In this document: positions 24,348 to 32,483 of the stretch, in pieces | Position numbering within the stretch: the first letter of the stretch is position 1 | How the letters are laid out: every line of letters begins with the position of its first letter | Assembly: GCF_014650495.1 (NCBI RefSeq) | Contig: NZ_BMVB01000002.1 | Span: 124,001-188,000, forward strand | DNA length: 64,000 nt | Direction: 5' to 3' | Source: Streptomyces cinnamoneus | GTDB taxonomy: Bacteria > Actinomycetota > Actinomycetes > Streptomycetales > Streptomycetaceae | Translations under genes and position numbers: made by a program | Notes under the pieces: model-generated | The model's database searches: none | What the model was told of the DNA's origin: nothing | Seen by the model: the letters and a program-made list of their open reading frames with translations, nothing else

Positions 24348-24858
24348 GTCGATTCCTCCACTGGAACTACGAACTACCGGACGTTGCCAGGGGGTTGGCC
24401 GACCGCCTTGGCGCTTCGTTTCGACGTCGCGCCTCCAGATTTGCCCACCGAATCTCCACCGAACCCCCCGTCTGTCCTCATTCCCTCGCAAGCATGACAC
24501 CTCGCCCTTAAACCCCTGCCCCTCCCAAAAGAGGCGTATCGGGGCCCACTCGACACCCTCACGCCCCCTGCGCACCAGGCGACGAACCGTTTCAGCAGAA
24601 ACCCGGTCCACGTTGCCCGCCCAGCCGGTCATCCGTGGACTTCGCGACTTCCGGGCCGTCACCCGCGCTCCCGCCCACCGGAAACGGGGACGTCCTGCAT
24701 GACGGCCCGGTCCACCGCCCGGACCCACCCGGCTCCGCCGGGGGTCACGACGGCGCGACCGGGCCGCTGCTCGGCCGGGTCGCGGAGCTCCGGTTGCTCA
24801 TGCGGCCCATTTCCTCCATGAGCAACAGCAGTTGCCCGGAATCACAGGAAGGTGCTCG
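24348..24858. other. 511-base gap between divergent genes
   Basis: It holds the promoters of the small secreted protein (minus) and the GGDEF gene (plus). The part at 24440-24560 is pyrimidine-rich on the plus strand with lower GC than its surroundings. I see no convincing gene or strong hairpin. Confidence 0.6.
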
Positions 24859-25518
24859 ATGAACCTCATACTCCAGGCCCTGCCCATCGCCGCCCCGACC
24901 GCCGGCTGGGCCGTCCACGCCTGCCTCCTGGGCCGACGCCTGCGCAGCGCCCGCACCGACCGCCTCACGGGGCTGATGCGGCGCGAGGAGTTCACCGCCC
25001 GGGCGCCGCGCGCCCTGCGCCACCCGCACGCCGCGGTCCTGCTGCTGGACCTCAACGGCTTCAAGCAGATCAACGACACGCACGGCCACGACGTGGGCGA
25101 CCAGGTCATCGCGGCCGTGGGCCGGCGGCTCGCGCAGTGGTGCCGGGAACGCGGCGGCTTCGCCGCGCGACTGGGCGGCGACGAGTTCACCGCCCTGGTC
25201 CGGCTCGCCCCGGAGGCCGACGCGGACGCCGAGATGACGTACCTGTCGGCCCGGCTGTCGGCGCCCCTCGACACCGGCCGCGTGACCCTGGCGCCGCGCG
25301 CCTCGATCGGCCTGTGCCACACCGGCCACCGCCCGGGCGCCGGCATCTCGGACCTGCTGCGTGGTGCGGACGAGGCCATGTACGCGGCGAAGCGGTGCGG
25401 CGACCACTGGCGCCCCGCCGGAGCCGCCGATGCCCACCGCACCGCTCGCGTCCGCCGCCCCGGGCGGCCGGGCCAGCATCTGACCCTGCTCACGCCGGTG
25501 TGGCGGAAGGCGTCGTAG
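24859..25518 (+). CDS. Stand-alone GGDEF diguanylate cyclase
   Basis: 219 aa, ATG at 24859 with GGAAGG 5-7 bases upstream. The first 25 residues may form a short membrane or amphipathic helix; the rest is one GGDEF domain: DRLTGLMRREEF, LLDLNGFKQINDTHGHDVGD, the signature RLGGDEF (GGDEF at 106-110) and RGADEAMYAAKRCG. The intact signature predicts synthesis of cyclic di-GMP from two GTP. The inhibitory I-site (RxxD, five residues before GGDEF) is replaced by ERGG, so product inhibition is probably absent. There is no sensory domain. In Streptomyces c-di-GMP controls BldD and development. The C-terminus after about 185 is Arg/Pro-rich. Confidence 0.88.
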   Translation: MNLILQALPIAAPTAGWAVHACLLGRRLRSARTDRLTGLMRREEFTARAPRALRHPHAAVLLLDLNGFKQINDTHGHDVGDQVIAAVGRRLAQWCRERGGFAARLGGDEFTALVRLAPEADADAEMTYLSARLSAPLDTGRVTLAPRASIGLCHTGHRPGAGISDLLRGADEAMYAAKRCGDHWRPAGAADAHRTARVRRPGRPGQHLTLLTPVWRKAS

Positions 25519-25933
25519 TGGATGCCCCGGCTGTCCCCAAACAGCCGCGGCGTGCCGGGCGGCTGGCCACCGCCCGGCGTACGACGCCCCGGGGCCGGAA
25601 GCGGCCCCGCCGACGGACACCTCGGTCGAGGTGCGCGCCGGCTTCTGTTGATCTTGAAATGGAGGCTAACGAGCGGCTTGCCCGTGCCGGAAGTGCCCGG
25701 AGGGCCCCAAGACGCCCCTGATGCCGGACCGGGTCGGCCCGGTGAAGTCCGTGACACAAGCGGAACGTTTCTTCGTCAAGCCCGGCCCACCGGACGCGGA
25801 AGTCCGGTATCCGGTCACATGTAAGGCGCATAGCGGACAGTCGATTGACGGGCCCTCCTGCGGCGCAAAAGCCTGTTCCCGCGACCGACGCCCCCACCGG
25901 CACCCGGCACCACCGACGCAAGGAGGGAACCCC
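25519..25933. other. 415-base gap before the lipase gene
   Basis: I see no gene. A lower-GC stretch at 25645-25675 (TTGATCTTGAAATGG) and another at 25805-25850 (ACATGTAAGGCGCATAG) could carry promoter elements for the lipase at 25934. The rest is GC-rich shadow reading frames. Confidence 0.5.
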
Positions 25934-26893
25934 ATGCCCCGCACCAGCCGGACCACCACCCGATGGGCCGTCTCCGCCGTCTCCGCACTGGGCGCCATGG
26001 CCGCGCTGGCGACCACCGTCGCCACTCCCGCGAGCGCCACCGCGAGCACCACCGCGGGCATCACCACGAGCGCCACTGCGGCGGAGGCCGCCCCGCGCGC
26101 CGGCCACTACGTCGCCCTCGGCGACTCGTTCACCGCCGGCCCCGGCATCCCCCGCCAGACCGACGCACGGTGCGGCCGTTCCAGCGCCAACTACCCGTCC
26201 CTCGTCCGCGCCGACCTGGGCATCACCAGCTTCACGGACGCCAGTTGCGACGGCGCGTCGACCGTCCACATGGAGCAGCGGCAGCGGGAGACCGGCAAGG
26301 CGCCGCAGCTGGACGCGCTCCACCGGAACACCCGCCTGGTCACCCTCGGCATCGGCGGCAACGACATCGGCCTGGGCGAGGTCTTCGCACGCTGCTTCCG
26401 CCCGGCCGGCGGCGAGGTCCCCCGGGACAACCCCTGCCAGCGCTCCTACCACCGCAACGGCACCGACGAACTCGACCGGCGCATCGAGGCCGCCGCCCCC
26501 CAGGTCGCCGCGGTCCTCAAGGCCGTCCACGAGCGGGCTCCCCGCGCCCGCGTGGCGGTCGTCGGCTATCCGGCGCTGATCGGGGACGACGTCGAGGGGT
26601 GCCGCGCCTCGCTCCGCATCGCCGACGGCGACATCCCCTACGTGCGCGGCACCCTGCGCCGCCTCAACGCCATGCTGCGCCGCGAGGCGACGGCGCAGGG
26701 CCACCTCTACGTCAACACGCACGCGACGACCGCCGGGCACGACGCCTGCCGCCCGTTCGCGGACCGCTACGTCGAGGGCCTCACCACCCGGCCGCGCACC
26801 CGCCCGGCCGCACCGCTGCACCCCAACGCCGCCGGCGAGCGGGCGATGGCGAAGGCGGTGGCCGACGCGCTGGTGTTCGGCCCCGCCCGCTGA
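25934..26893 (+). CDS. Secreted SGNH/GDSL hydrolase (lipase/esterase)
   Basis: 319 aa with AGGAGGGAAC before the ATG. The signal peptide is at about 1-36 (WAVSAVSALGAMAALATTVA, cleaved after an Ala-rich stretch). The SGNH blocks are present: YVALGDSFTAGPG with nucleophile Ser65, the block II Gly region, GIGGNDIGLGE with the oxyanion Asn, and LHPNAAGERAM with the catalytic His. Four or more Cys could form disulfides, as in the S. coelicolor extracellular lipase. It is predicted to hydrolyse lipid or other esters outside the cell. It is monocistronic, with an HNH nuclease gene 104 bases downstream. Confidence 0.9.
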   Translation: MPRTSRTTTRWAVSAVSALGAMAALATTVATPASATASTTAGITTSATAAEAAPRAGHYVALGDSFTAGPGIPRQTDARCGRSSANYPSLVRADLGITSFTDASCDGASTVHMEQRQRETGKAPQLDALHRNTRLVTLGIGGNDIGLGEVFARCFRPAGGEVPRDNPCQRSYHRNGTDELDRRIEAAAPQVAAVLKAVHERAPRARVAVVGYPALIGDDVEGCRASLRIADGDIPYVRGTLRRLNAMLRREATAQGHLYVNTHATTAGHDACRPFADRYVEGLTTRPRTRPAAPLHPNAAGERAMAKAVADALVFGPAR

Positions 26894-26997
26894 CCGGCCC
26901 GCACCGCCGCAGAAAGGTCAATCAGGGCATTTGCGGCGCGCCGTGATCCGGGTGACGCTCCGGGGAGGACGGACCGGCACCCGGTATCCGTTGCCCT

Positions 26998-27708
26998 GTG
27001 ATCAGACGTAACCGGTGGCGTCTCGCCGCCACTGCAGCCACCGCCCTGTGCCTGTCCGCCGTCACCACGACGACGGCCGTGCCCGCCGTCCCCGCCGTCT
27101 CCGCCGTCTCCACCGGCTCCGCAGTCCCCGCCGGAGTGCATCCGCTCCGGCGGGACATGCCGGAGCCGCCGCCTTCGGACGTCGCACGGGAGGAGCTGGC
27201 CGGCCTCACCGTCGAGGCGGCGCACTCGATGAACGGCTACAGCCGCGCGAAGTTCCCGCACTGGATCAAGCAGATGGGCACGTGCGACACCCGCGAGGTC
27301 GTCCTGGCCCGCGACGGCAGGGACGTGCACACCGACAGCGAGTGCCGTGCCGTCTCCGGCCACTGGACGAGCGCCTACGACGGCAAGCTGCTGAACGCGG
27401 CGGGGCAGCTGGACATCGACCACATGGTCCCCCTCGCCAACGCCTGGCGCTCCGGCGCCGACACGTGGGACACGGACAAGCGCAAGGCGTTCGCCAACGA
27501 CCTGGGCCACTCCCAGCTGATCGCCGTCTCGGCCGCTTCCAACCGCAGCAAGGGCGACCAGAGCCCCGACCAGTGGCGGCCGCCGCTCAGCTCGTACTGG
27601 TGCACCTACTCCCGTGCCTGGACGCACGTGAAGCACCTCTACAGGCTGAGCGTCACCCAGCCCGAACAGGACATGCTCAACACCATGCTGAACACGTGCG
27701 ACCAATGA
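26998..27708 (+). CDS. Secreted HNH-type nuclease (DUF1524 family)
   Basis: 236 aa from the GTG at 26998; there is no clear RBS. The N-terminal about 45 residues form a signal peptide (RLAATAATALCLSAVTTTTA). The nuclease core has QLDIDHMVPLANAWRSGA (D-H with the metal-binding His), then LIAVSAASNRSKGDQSPDQW, the Asn-x-x-Lys part of the HNH fold, and a Trp/Tyr-rich end WCTYSRAWTHVKHLY. Secreted nucleases of this type scavenge DNA or act on competitors. Two Cys near 95 and 114 may pair. The downstream 91-residue gene overlaps its stop by 4 bases, a tight coupling that asks for a functional link. Confidence 0.88.
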   Translation: MIRRNRWRLAATAATALCLSAVTTTTAVPAVPAVSAVSTGSAVPAGVHPLRRDMPEPPPSDVAREELAGLTVEAAHSMNGYSRAKFPHWIKQMGTCDTREVVLARDGRDVHTDSECRAVSGHWTSAYDGKLLNAAGQLDIDHMVPLANAWRSGADTWDTDKRKAFANDLGHSQLIAVSAASNRSKGDQSPDQWRPPLSSYWCTYSRAWTHVKHLYRLSVTQPEQDMLNTMLNTCDQ

Positions 27709-27980
27709 GCAGCGAACGCCTCGTCGCCCAGGTCACGGCGGGCCCGGGCGGGGTGATGACCGACGACGTCGGCGTCATCACCGGCGACCTCACCGTCGCC
27801 ACCATCGCCCTGCCCGGCAACAGCCGGGCCCGCATCCACGTCCAGTACACCGGGGCGGAGGAGTGGTACGTCCTGACCGGGAGCCCGGTCGGGATCCCGG
27901 CCGGGGGCCTGGGGGCGCTCCACGACGCCGTTCTGGAGCGCGTGCGCGGCGGGGGCGCGGCCGAGGCGCCCCACGACTGA
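27705..27980 (+). CDS. Small cytoplasmic protein coupled to the HNH nuclease
   Basis: 91 aa. The ATG overlaps the nuclease stop as ATGA. No signal peptide. The sequence has SERLVAQVTAGPGGVMTDD, GDLTVATIALPGNSRARIHV and YTGAEEWYVLTG, suggesting a small beta-rich fold, then a short helix LGALHDAVLERVR. It resembles conserved actinobacterial hypothetical proteins rather than any family I can name. Coupling to a secreted nuclease suggests either an immunity/regulatory role or a housekeeping partner; neither is shown. It is followed by a repeat block and a convergent esterase gene. Confidence 0.6.
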   Translation: MSSERLVAQVTAGPGGVMTDDVGVITGDLTVATIALPGNSRARIHVQYTGAEEWYVLTGSPVGIPAGGLGALHDAVLERVRGGGAAEAPHD

Positions 27981-28018
27981 CCGGCCCGGACCAGGGCCCC
28001 GAAACGGCGCAAGGCCGC

Positions 28019-28090
28019 CCTCGGGGCCCTCAGGTACCTCGGGGCCATCAGGCGCCTCGGGGCCCTCAGGCGCCTCAGGTACCTCAGGAG
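28019..28090. repeat. 18-bp tandem repeats between convergent genes
   Basis: Three copies of CCTCGGGGCCCTCAGGTA-type units (28019, 28037, 28055) are followed by two 9-bp half units (28073, 28082). The last overlaps the end of the esterase gene. Confidence 0.8.
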
Positions 28091-29187
28091 GAGGGCGTCG
28101 GCCCCTCGATGTGCTCGCTGATCCACTGGAGGGGGCCCTCACCGAGGTTCGGGGCGTACGTGGCACCGTCGTGCCGGCCGCCCTCGATCACCTTGAGGTT
28201 GGTGTGGACCGGCCCCTTGCCGTAGGTGGCGATGAACTTCTGGACGTCGGGCAGCGTGTGCTTGTTGCTCTCCCGGGTGCCGACCTGGAAGGCGAGGTAG
28301 ACGTCCGGCCCCTTGGCGGCGATCAGCTGCTTGGCCAGCACCTCGGGGTTGTTCTCCGCCTTCTCCTTCTCATGCCCCTTCCACAGCGGGGAGTCGGGGA
28401 TGACGTCCGGCCCGTTGGCGATGACGGCCTTGAACTTGTCCGGGTGCTTCAGCACGGCCTTGAGGCCCGCGAACCCACCGGTGGAGGAGCCCATGAACGC
28501 CCAGCCGTCACGCGACTTCAGCGTGCGGAAGTTGGCCCGCATCAGGTCGGGGACGTCCTCCGTCAGCCACGTGCCCATCTTGGGCTGGCCCGGGATGTCA
28601 CTGCCGTCCCAGTAGATGCCCTTGTCGTCCGGGCCGGGGTTCAGCACGGGCATGGCCAGCAGGAACGGCTTGCTCCGGCCCTCCTTGTACCACTTGGCCA
28701 TGTTCTCTTCGAAGTTGAAGCCGGCCCACCAGTAGTTGGTGCCGTAGCCGGGACCGCCCGGCAGGGCGATCATGACGGGGAAGCCGCTGTTCTTGTATTT
28801 CGGGTCGTCGGTGTACTCCTTGGGCGCCCAGACCCACACCTTGCCCTTGAAGCCGGACTTCTTGCCGTCGAGGGTGACGACGCTGACATGGCTGCCGTCC
28901 GCCAGCGTCCGCGCGTTCTTGAACGGCGCGTCCGGCCCGGTCGGCATCAGCACCTTGGAGTCCGCGGGCTGCGCGGTGCCGCCGCCCTTCCCCTTGTCGA
29001 CCTTGCCGTAGCTGACGGGGTCCCCCTTGTCGGTGAAGGGGGGTATCTCGAAGTAGCTCATCACCTGCCAGGCGATCACCCCGAGCACGGCGAGGCACGC
29101 CACGACGACGGCCCACCGCTTACCGCGCGACCGCGGACGCCGCCCCGTGGGCGGCTGGGTACCGGATGGTGAGTACGTCATCGTCAT
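28084..29187 (-). CDS. Membrane-anchored alpha/beta-hydrolase (esterase, antigen-85-like)
   Basis: 367 aa from the ATG at 29185-29187, with a second ATG two codons on; the RBS is weak. A single membrane helix (WAVVVACLAVLGVIAWQVM, about 25-43) anchors the N-terminus. The Lys/Gly-rich stalk leads to an esterase fold with FPVMIALPGGPGYG, nucleophile Ser235 in MGSSTGGFAGLKAVL, NGPDVIPDS and the catalytic His in GGRHDGATY. This is the esterase-D/mycolyltransferase-like superfamily; in Streptomyces such proteins act at the outer membrane face on unknown esters. It is convergent with the nuclease operon. Upstream lies an 814-base gap without a gene. Confidence 0.85.
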   Translation of the reverse strand: MTMTYSPSGTQPPTGRRPRSRGKRWAVVVACLAVLGVIAWQVMSYFEIPPFTDKGDPVSYGKVDKGKGGGTAQPADSKVLMPTGPDAPFKNARTLADGSHVSVVTLDGKKSGFKGKVWVWAPKEYTDDPKYKNSGFPVMIALPGGPGYGTNYWWAGFNFEENMAKWYKEGRSKPFLLAMPVLNPGPDDKGIYWDGSDIPGQPKMGTWLTEDVPDLMRANFRTLKSRDGWAFMGSSTGGFAGLKAVLKHPDKFKAVIANGPDVIPDSPLWKGHEKEKAENNPEVLAKQLIAAKGPDVYLAFQVGTRESNKHTLPDVQKFIATYGKGPVHTNLKVIEGGRHDGATYAPNLGEGPLQWISEHIEGPTPSS

Positions 29188-29716
29188 CGTCGTCGCTCCA
29201 CAAGGGTCCGCTGCCCCCGAGGGGCACATGAGGGGTGGCTGTGCCCTGGTGGATGCCAAGCGCACGGGCGGGCGTTCCCGGCGCAACGGTGAAAAACCCC
29301 ACACGGGTGGGAGGGAGCCAACGGGGCGGGCGGGGCCTCACGGGGGGGGCGGGACAGTACGGGCGGCGGGCACGGCACCGGGGCGGGTACGGGTGCGGGC
29401 GGCAGGGGCGGCCCCGGCGCGGCTCGGCGCGGCGCGTATCTGGGCGGGGCGTGCGCGGCGCACGCCCCGGGGCGGGTAGGGGCGCGGGCCGGGACGGCGG
29501 ATGTGACGTCGGCGCGGCGCGGGACCCGGGCGGGGCGTGCGCAGTGCGGGGCGGGTAAGGACGGCGGGTACGGGCGACGGGCGCGGGCGCGGGCCTGGAC
29601 GGCGGCGAGCGCGGCCCCGGCACGGCCCGGCGCGGCCGCGGGACCCGGGCGGGGCGGGCGGGCGCGGCGCAGGCCCGGGTACGGGCGCGGGCCCTGCCCC
29701 GGCACGGGCCTCGGTT

Positions 29717-29785
29717 CAGGCCCGGACACGAGGCAGACCTGGAGCGGCCGCCGGTGGCCGCGAGACGGGCCCAGCCGACCGGCCC
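29717..29785. repeat. 69-bp direct repeat, copy 1
   Basis: It starts CAGGCCCGGACACGAGG and is identical to copy 2 except for one base near its position 25 (G here, A there). Confidence 0.9.
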
Positions 29786-29801
29786 CGCGCAGACCCCGGG
29801 A

Positions 29802-29870
29802 CAGGCCCGGACACGAGGCAGACCTAGAGCGGCCGCCGGTGGCCGCGAGACGGGCCCAGCCGACCGGCCC
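29802..29870. repeat. 69-bp direct repeat, copy 2
   Basis: Copy 2 starts 85 bp downstream of copy 1. The 16 bases between them are not repeated. Neither copy is in a credible coding region. Confidence 0.9.
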
Positions 29871-30001
29871 GTACGACGGATCCCGCCGACCGGCCTGCAC
29901 GACGGCACGTACGACAGGCCCCGTACGACGAACCCCCGGCACCGTCCGTCCCGCCCCCGCCGAGGGCGCCCCGCCCTGGCGGGGCCGGGGCGCCATCCGG
30001 G

Positions 30002-31126
30002 TCAGCGCTCGGCGGAGGTGCGGCGGCGGGACACGAGGACCATGCCCGCGCCCGCGCTCAGGGCGGCAACGGTGCCGGCGGCGGCCCACGTCGTGCCGGA
30101 ACCGGCGCCGGTGGCGGCGAGCTGCGTGCCGCCCACGGCGGCAGCGGCCTGGGCGGCGGCAGGGGACGCCGCGGACGCGGTCACCACGCCGCCCCGCCCG
30201 GCGACGGCGGCCTTCGCCCGGCCGCCGGCGGACTGCCCGTCGCCGCTCCGGGCCGCCTTGCCCGCCCCGGACTTCTGCTCGGCAGCTTCCTCACCGGACT
30301 TCTTCTCGGCCGCCTTGGCCGCGGCGACCTCCGCGTCGGCCTTGTCCTTGGCGCGGGCCTCCTGCTCGCCGGTGCTGAAGAAGTACGCGAGCGCCTCGTC
30401 CCCGTCCCTCAGCGCCTTGCGCAAGGCGGCCTTCAGAGCGGGCCCGGCCCCTTCGAACATCCGGCTGGCACGGATCCGGTCCTCCACCAGGGCCTCGAAG
30501 TGCCCCGTCTCCAGGAAGCGCTGAACGTCCTCGTAATTGCCGCTCCGCAGCGCCTTGATGCCGGCTGCCCGCACGGCGGGGCTGCCGAAGTTGATGATCC
30601 GGGCGACCCGCACCTCGTCATCGTCCCGGCGCTCCTCGTACTGGCCGACCTCCAGGAACCGGCGCAGGTCCTCGGGGGTCCCCCGCAGCGCCTTGTCCGC
30701 GGCCTCCCGAACGCCCGGGCCGGACTTCTTGTCGGCCAGGAGCTTGAGGGCGGCGACGCGGTCGTCCTCAAGCTCCTGGGGCGTGACCGGCTTCCCGGCC
30801 GGGGTCTCCGCCCGCTTCCCGGAAGCGGTGCCCGCCGGACCTGCGTGGCCTCCGGCCAGGACCTCCGGGGTCGGCGCCTTCGGCACGACCGGCACGACCG
30901 GCACGACCGGCACGACCGGCGCGGTCACGGGAGCGTCCGCCTTCTTCGCCGGCACCGGGACGGACACCGGCGCCGGGGCCGAGCCGGACGCACCGTCACC
31001 CGCCTTGTCCGGAACGGACATACCGGCCACGGACGCACTGTCGGCGGCGAACGCCGGCGAGGAGAACAGAACGGCCGGCGCGAGCGCAGCAGCCGCGACG
31101 ATGGCCGGAACCCGGGTCAACTTCAT
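30002..31126 (-). CDS. ALF-repeat surface protein with LAATG sorting signal
   Basis: 374 aa from the ATG at 31124-31126. The signal peptide ends at PAFAADS. A Pro/Val-rich stretch includes VVPVVPVVPVVP, from a 9-bp tandem repeat at 30880-30918. About residues 110-250 hold three to four ALF-type repeats, each with the pattern AALKLLADKKSGPGVREAA, then LRGTPEDLRRFLEVGQYE. An Ala/Lys-rich helix follows, then LAATG at 336-340, a hydrophobic segment and SRRR at the end. LAxTG is the motif used by Streptomyces class E sortases, so it is predicted to be attached to peptidoglycan. No sortase gene is nearby. The role of ALF repeats is unknown. The start lies 15 bases from a 14-bp palindrome. Confidence 0.82.
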   Translation of the reverse strand: MKLTRVPAIVAAAALAPAVLFSSPAFAADSASVAGMSVPDKAGDGASGSAPAPVSVPVPAKKADAPVTAPVVPVVPVVPVVPKAPTPEVLAGGHAGPAGTASGKRAETPAGKPVTPQELEDDRVAALKLLADKKSGPGVREAADKALRGTPEDLRRFLEVGQYEERRDDDEVRVARIINFGSPAVRAAGIKALRSGNYEDVQRFLETGHFEALVEDRIRASRMFEGAGPALKAALRKALRDGDEALAYFFSTGEQEARAKDKADAEVAAAKAAEKKSGEEAAEQKSGAGKAARSGDGQSAGGRAKAAVAGRGGVVTASAASPAAAQAAAAVGGTQLAATGAGSGTTWAAAGTVAALSAGAGMVLVSRRRTSAER

Positions 31127-31140
31127 GGCGGAAGACCAAC

Positions 31141-31154
31141 TTTTCCTAGGAAAA
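31141..31154. promoter_or_regulatory. 14-bp perfect palindrome upstream of the ALF protein gene
   Basis: TTTTCCTAGGAAAA, immediately 5' of the start region on the minus strand, in an AT-rich patch that stands out from the surrounding GC. It could be an operator or overlap the promoter -10. Confidence 0.5.
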
Positions 31155-31200
31155 CCAGAAACTCCCACCCATGCTAGGGCCACGCAGTGACAGAGAGTGA

Positions 31201-31229
31201 GCCACCCCCTGCGTTCCGCAGGGGGTGGC
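31201..31229 (-). terminator. Terminator of the CAP-protein gene
   Basis: GCCACCCCCTGCG (31201-31213) and its exact complement (31217-31229) enclose a 3-base loop, 11 bases past the CAP stop. No long T-run. Confidence 0.8.
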
Positions 31230-31240
31230 ATCGCACAACG

Positions 31241-32161
31241 TCAGGAAGAAGCGCCGAAGTTCTGCGTCCACCAGGGGCCGTTCGCGCTGAAGTTGATGCC
31301 CACGCCTATCTCCTTGAAGGAGCAGTTCAGGATGTTGGCGCGGTGGCCGGAGCTCTTCATCCAGCCGTCCATCGCCGTACGGGCGTCCTTGGGGCTCTTG
31401 AAGATGTTCTCGCCGTACGTGCTCCAGCGGTAGCCGGCCGCGGTCATGCGGTCGCCGGGGCTCTTGCCCTCGGGGCTGGTGTGGGCGTAGTAGTCGCGGG
31501 CGGCCATGTCGTCGGAGTGGCCCTGGGCCGCGGCCTGCAGCTTGGCGTTGACGGTGACGGGCGAGCAGCCGGCCCGTGCGCGCTCGGCGTTGACCATGTC
31601 GACGACCTGCTGGACGTGCGAGCGGTTCTTCCCGTCGGCGGGGGCGCCGGCGGCGGGGGCCTGACGGTTCGTGGCGGTGTCCGGGGCGGACTTGGACTCG
31701 TTTCCGGCCTTGCCACCGGCCTTGGTTCCGGAGTCCTTCCCGGATTCGCTCCCGGCACCGCTCCCGGCACCTGCGGCCCCGTGCGCACCGGCGCCCTTAC
31801 CGGCCTCGTTCGCGGTCGCACTCGCCGTCGGCGACGCACTGCGCGGCGAGGCGCTCGGCGCCGCGGACGCGGCGGCGGAGGGAGCGGCCGCCCCCTCGGA
31901 CGGCGGCACCCCGGGCAGCCCCGGCGCGCGGTCCACCGCCCGCGCGGAGGACACCTCGGCAGCCGCGCCGGTGTCGCCCCCGCCACCCCCCATCGACTGG
32001 GCCACGCCGTAGCCGCCGCCCACGACGGCCATCACAGCGACCGCACCCGACAACACGACCGCCCGGCGCGGACGCCTGCCACGGCGCCGCCGGGAACGAC
32101 GACCCCCGTCGGGGGCCAGGTCGAACGTCGAGGTCTCGGACTCACGGTTCACGCGGATCAC
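31241..32161 (-). CDS. CAP (SCP/PR-1) domain secreted or anchored protein
   Basis: 306 aa from the GTG at 32159-32161; a GTG three codons later has GGAAG at better spacing and is an alternative. A basic N-terminus (about 20-33) and one helix, AVVLSGAVAVMAVVGGGYGV, lead to a Ser/Ala/Gly-rich linker of about 115 residues. The CAP domain occupies about 180-306: VVDMVNAERARAGCSPVTVN, HSDDMAARDYYAHTSPEGK with the conserved His, YGENIF, GHRANILNCSFKEIGVGI and WWTQNFG. CAP proteins of bacteria are extracellular; some bind lipids or wall fragments, and the precise function here is unknown. It is closed by its own terminator. Confidence 0.9.
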   Translation of the reverse strand: MIRVNRESETSTFDLAPDGGRRSRRRRGRRPRRAVVLSGAVAVMAVVGGGYGVAQSMGGGGGDTGAAAEVSSARAVDRAPGLPGVPPSEGAAAPSAAASAAPSASPRSASPTASATANEAGKGAGAHGAAGAGSGAGSESGKDSGTKAGGKAGNESKSAPDTATNRQAPAAGAPADGKNRSHVQQVVDMVNAERARAGCSPVTVNAKLQAAAQGHSDDMAARDYYAHTSPEGKSPGDRMTAAGYRWSTYGENIFKSPKDARTAMDGWMKSSGHRANILNCSFKEIGVGINFSANGPWWTQNFGASS

Positions 32162-32286
32162 TTCCGGTTCTGTCTGCTGAGTACGGCTCCAACACTCAGG
32201 AGACGCCAGGGACGGAAGCGGATAACAAAAAAGTGGTCGCTGCCGAACAACCCGTCAGGCGCGGCGGGACGGCCTGCCCACGCAAA

Positions 32287-32315
32287 AAGGGGCGCCCCCG
32301 ACAGGGGCACCCCTT
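32287..32315 (-). terminator. Intrinsic terminator after tRNA-Ser(TGA)
   Basis: On the minus strand AAGGGGTGCCCC (32315-32304) pairs with 32298-32287, with one mismatch, and is followed by a run of five T. Confidence 0.85.
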
Positions 32316-32341
32316 CTGACCAGCGGTCACGCTGGTATCGG

Positions 32342-32428
32342 CGGAGGCTGAGGGATTTGAACCCTCGGTGACATCGCTGCCACGACGGTTTTCAAGACCG
32401 TTCCCTTAGGCCGCTCGGGCAAGCCTCC
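32342..32428 (-). tRNA. tRNA-Ser (TGA)
   Basis: 87 nt with a long variable arm. Acceptor GGAGGCT/AGCCTCC with discriminator G, anticodon arm ACGGT-CTTGAAA-ACCGT giving TGA, T arm GAGGGTTCAAATCCCTC. Confidence 0.95.
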
Positions 32429-32483
32429 CCGCGTCGCAGCTCGTGGTGCGGCGCGGGAACAGCCTACCGGGTCGCTGTGGACG

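Larger units (their letters stand above)
29188..30001. other. 814-base GC-rich gap without a convincing gene
   Basis: All frames here are Arg/Gly/Pro shadow frames with no start-RBS or family motifs. It contains a 69-bp direct duplication (listed separately) and shorter GCGGGC-rich repeats. The left end must carry the esterase promoter. Confidence 0.6.

Noticed and set aside
29188..30001. Proline/arginine-rich frames in both directions (up to about 300 codons)
   Set aside because: No RBS, no domain, codon pattern and composition of shadow frames, with duplication inside.
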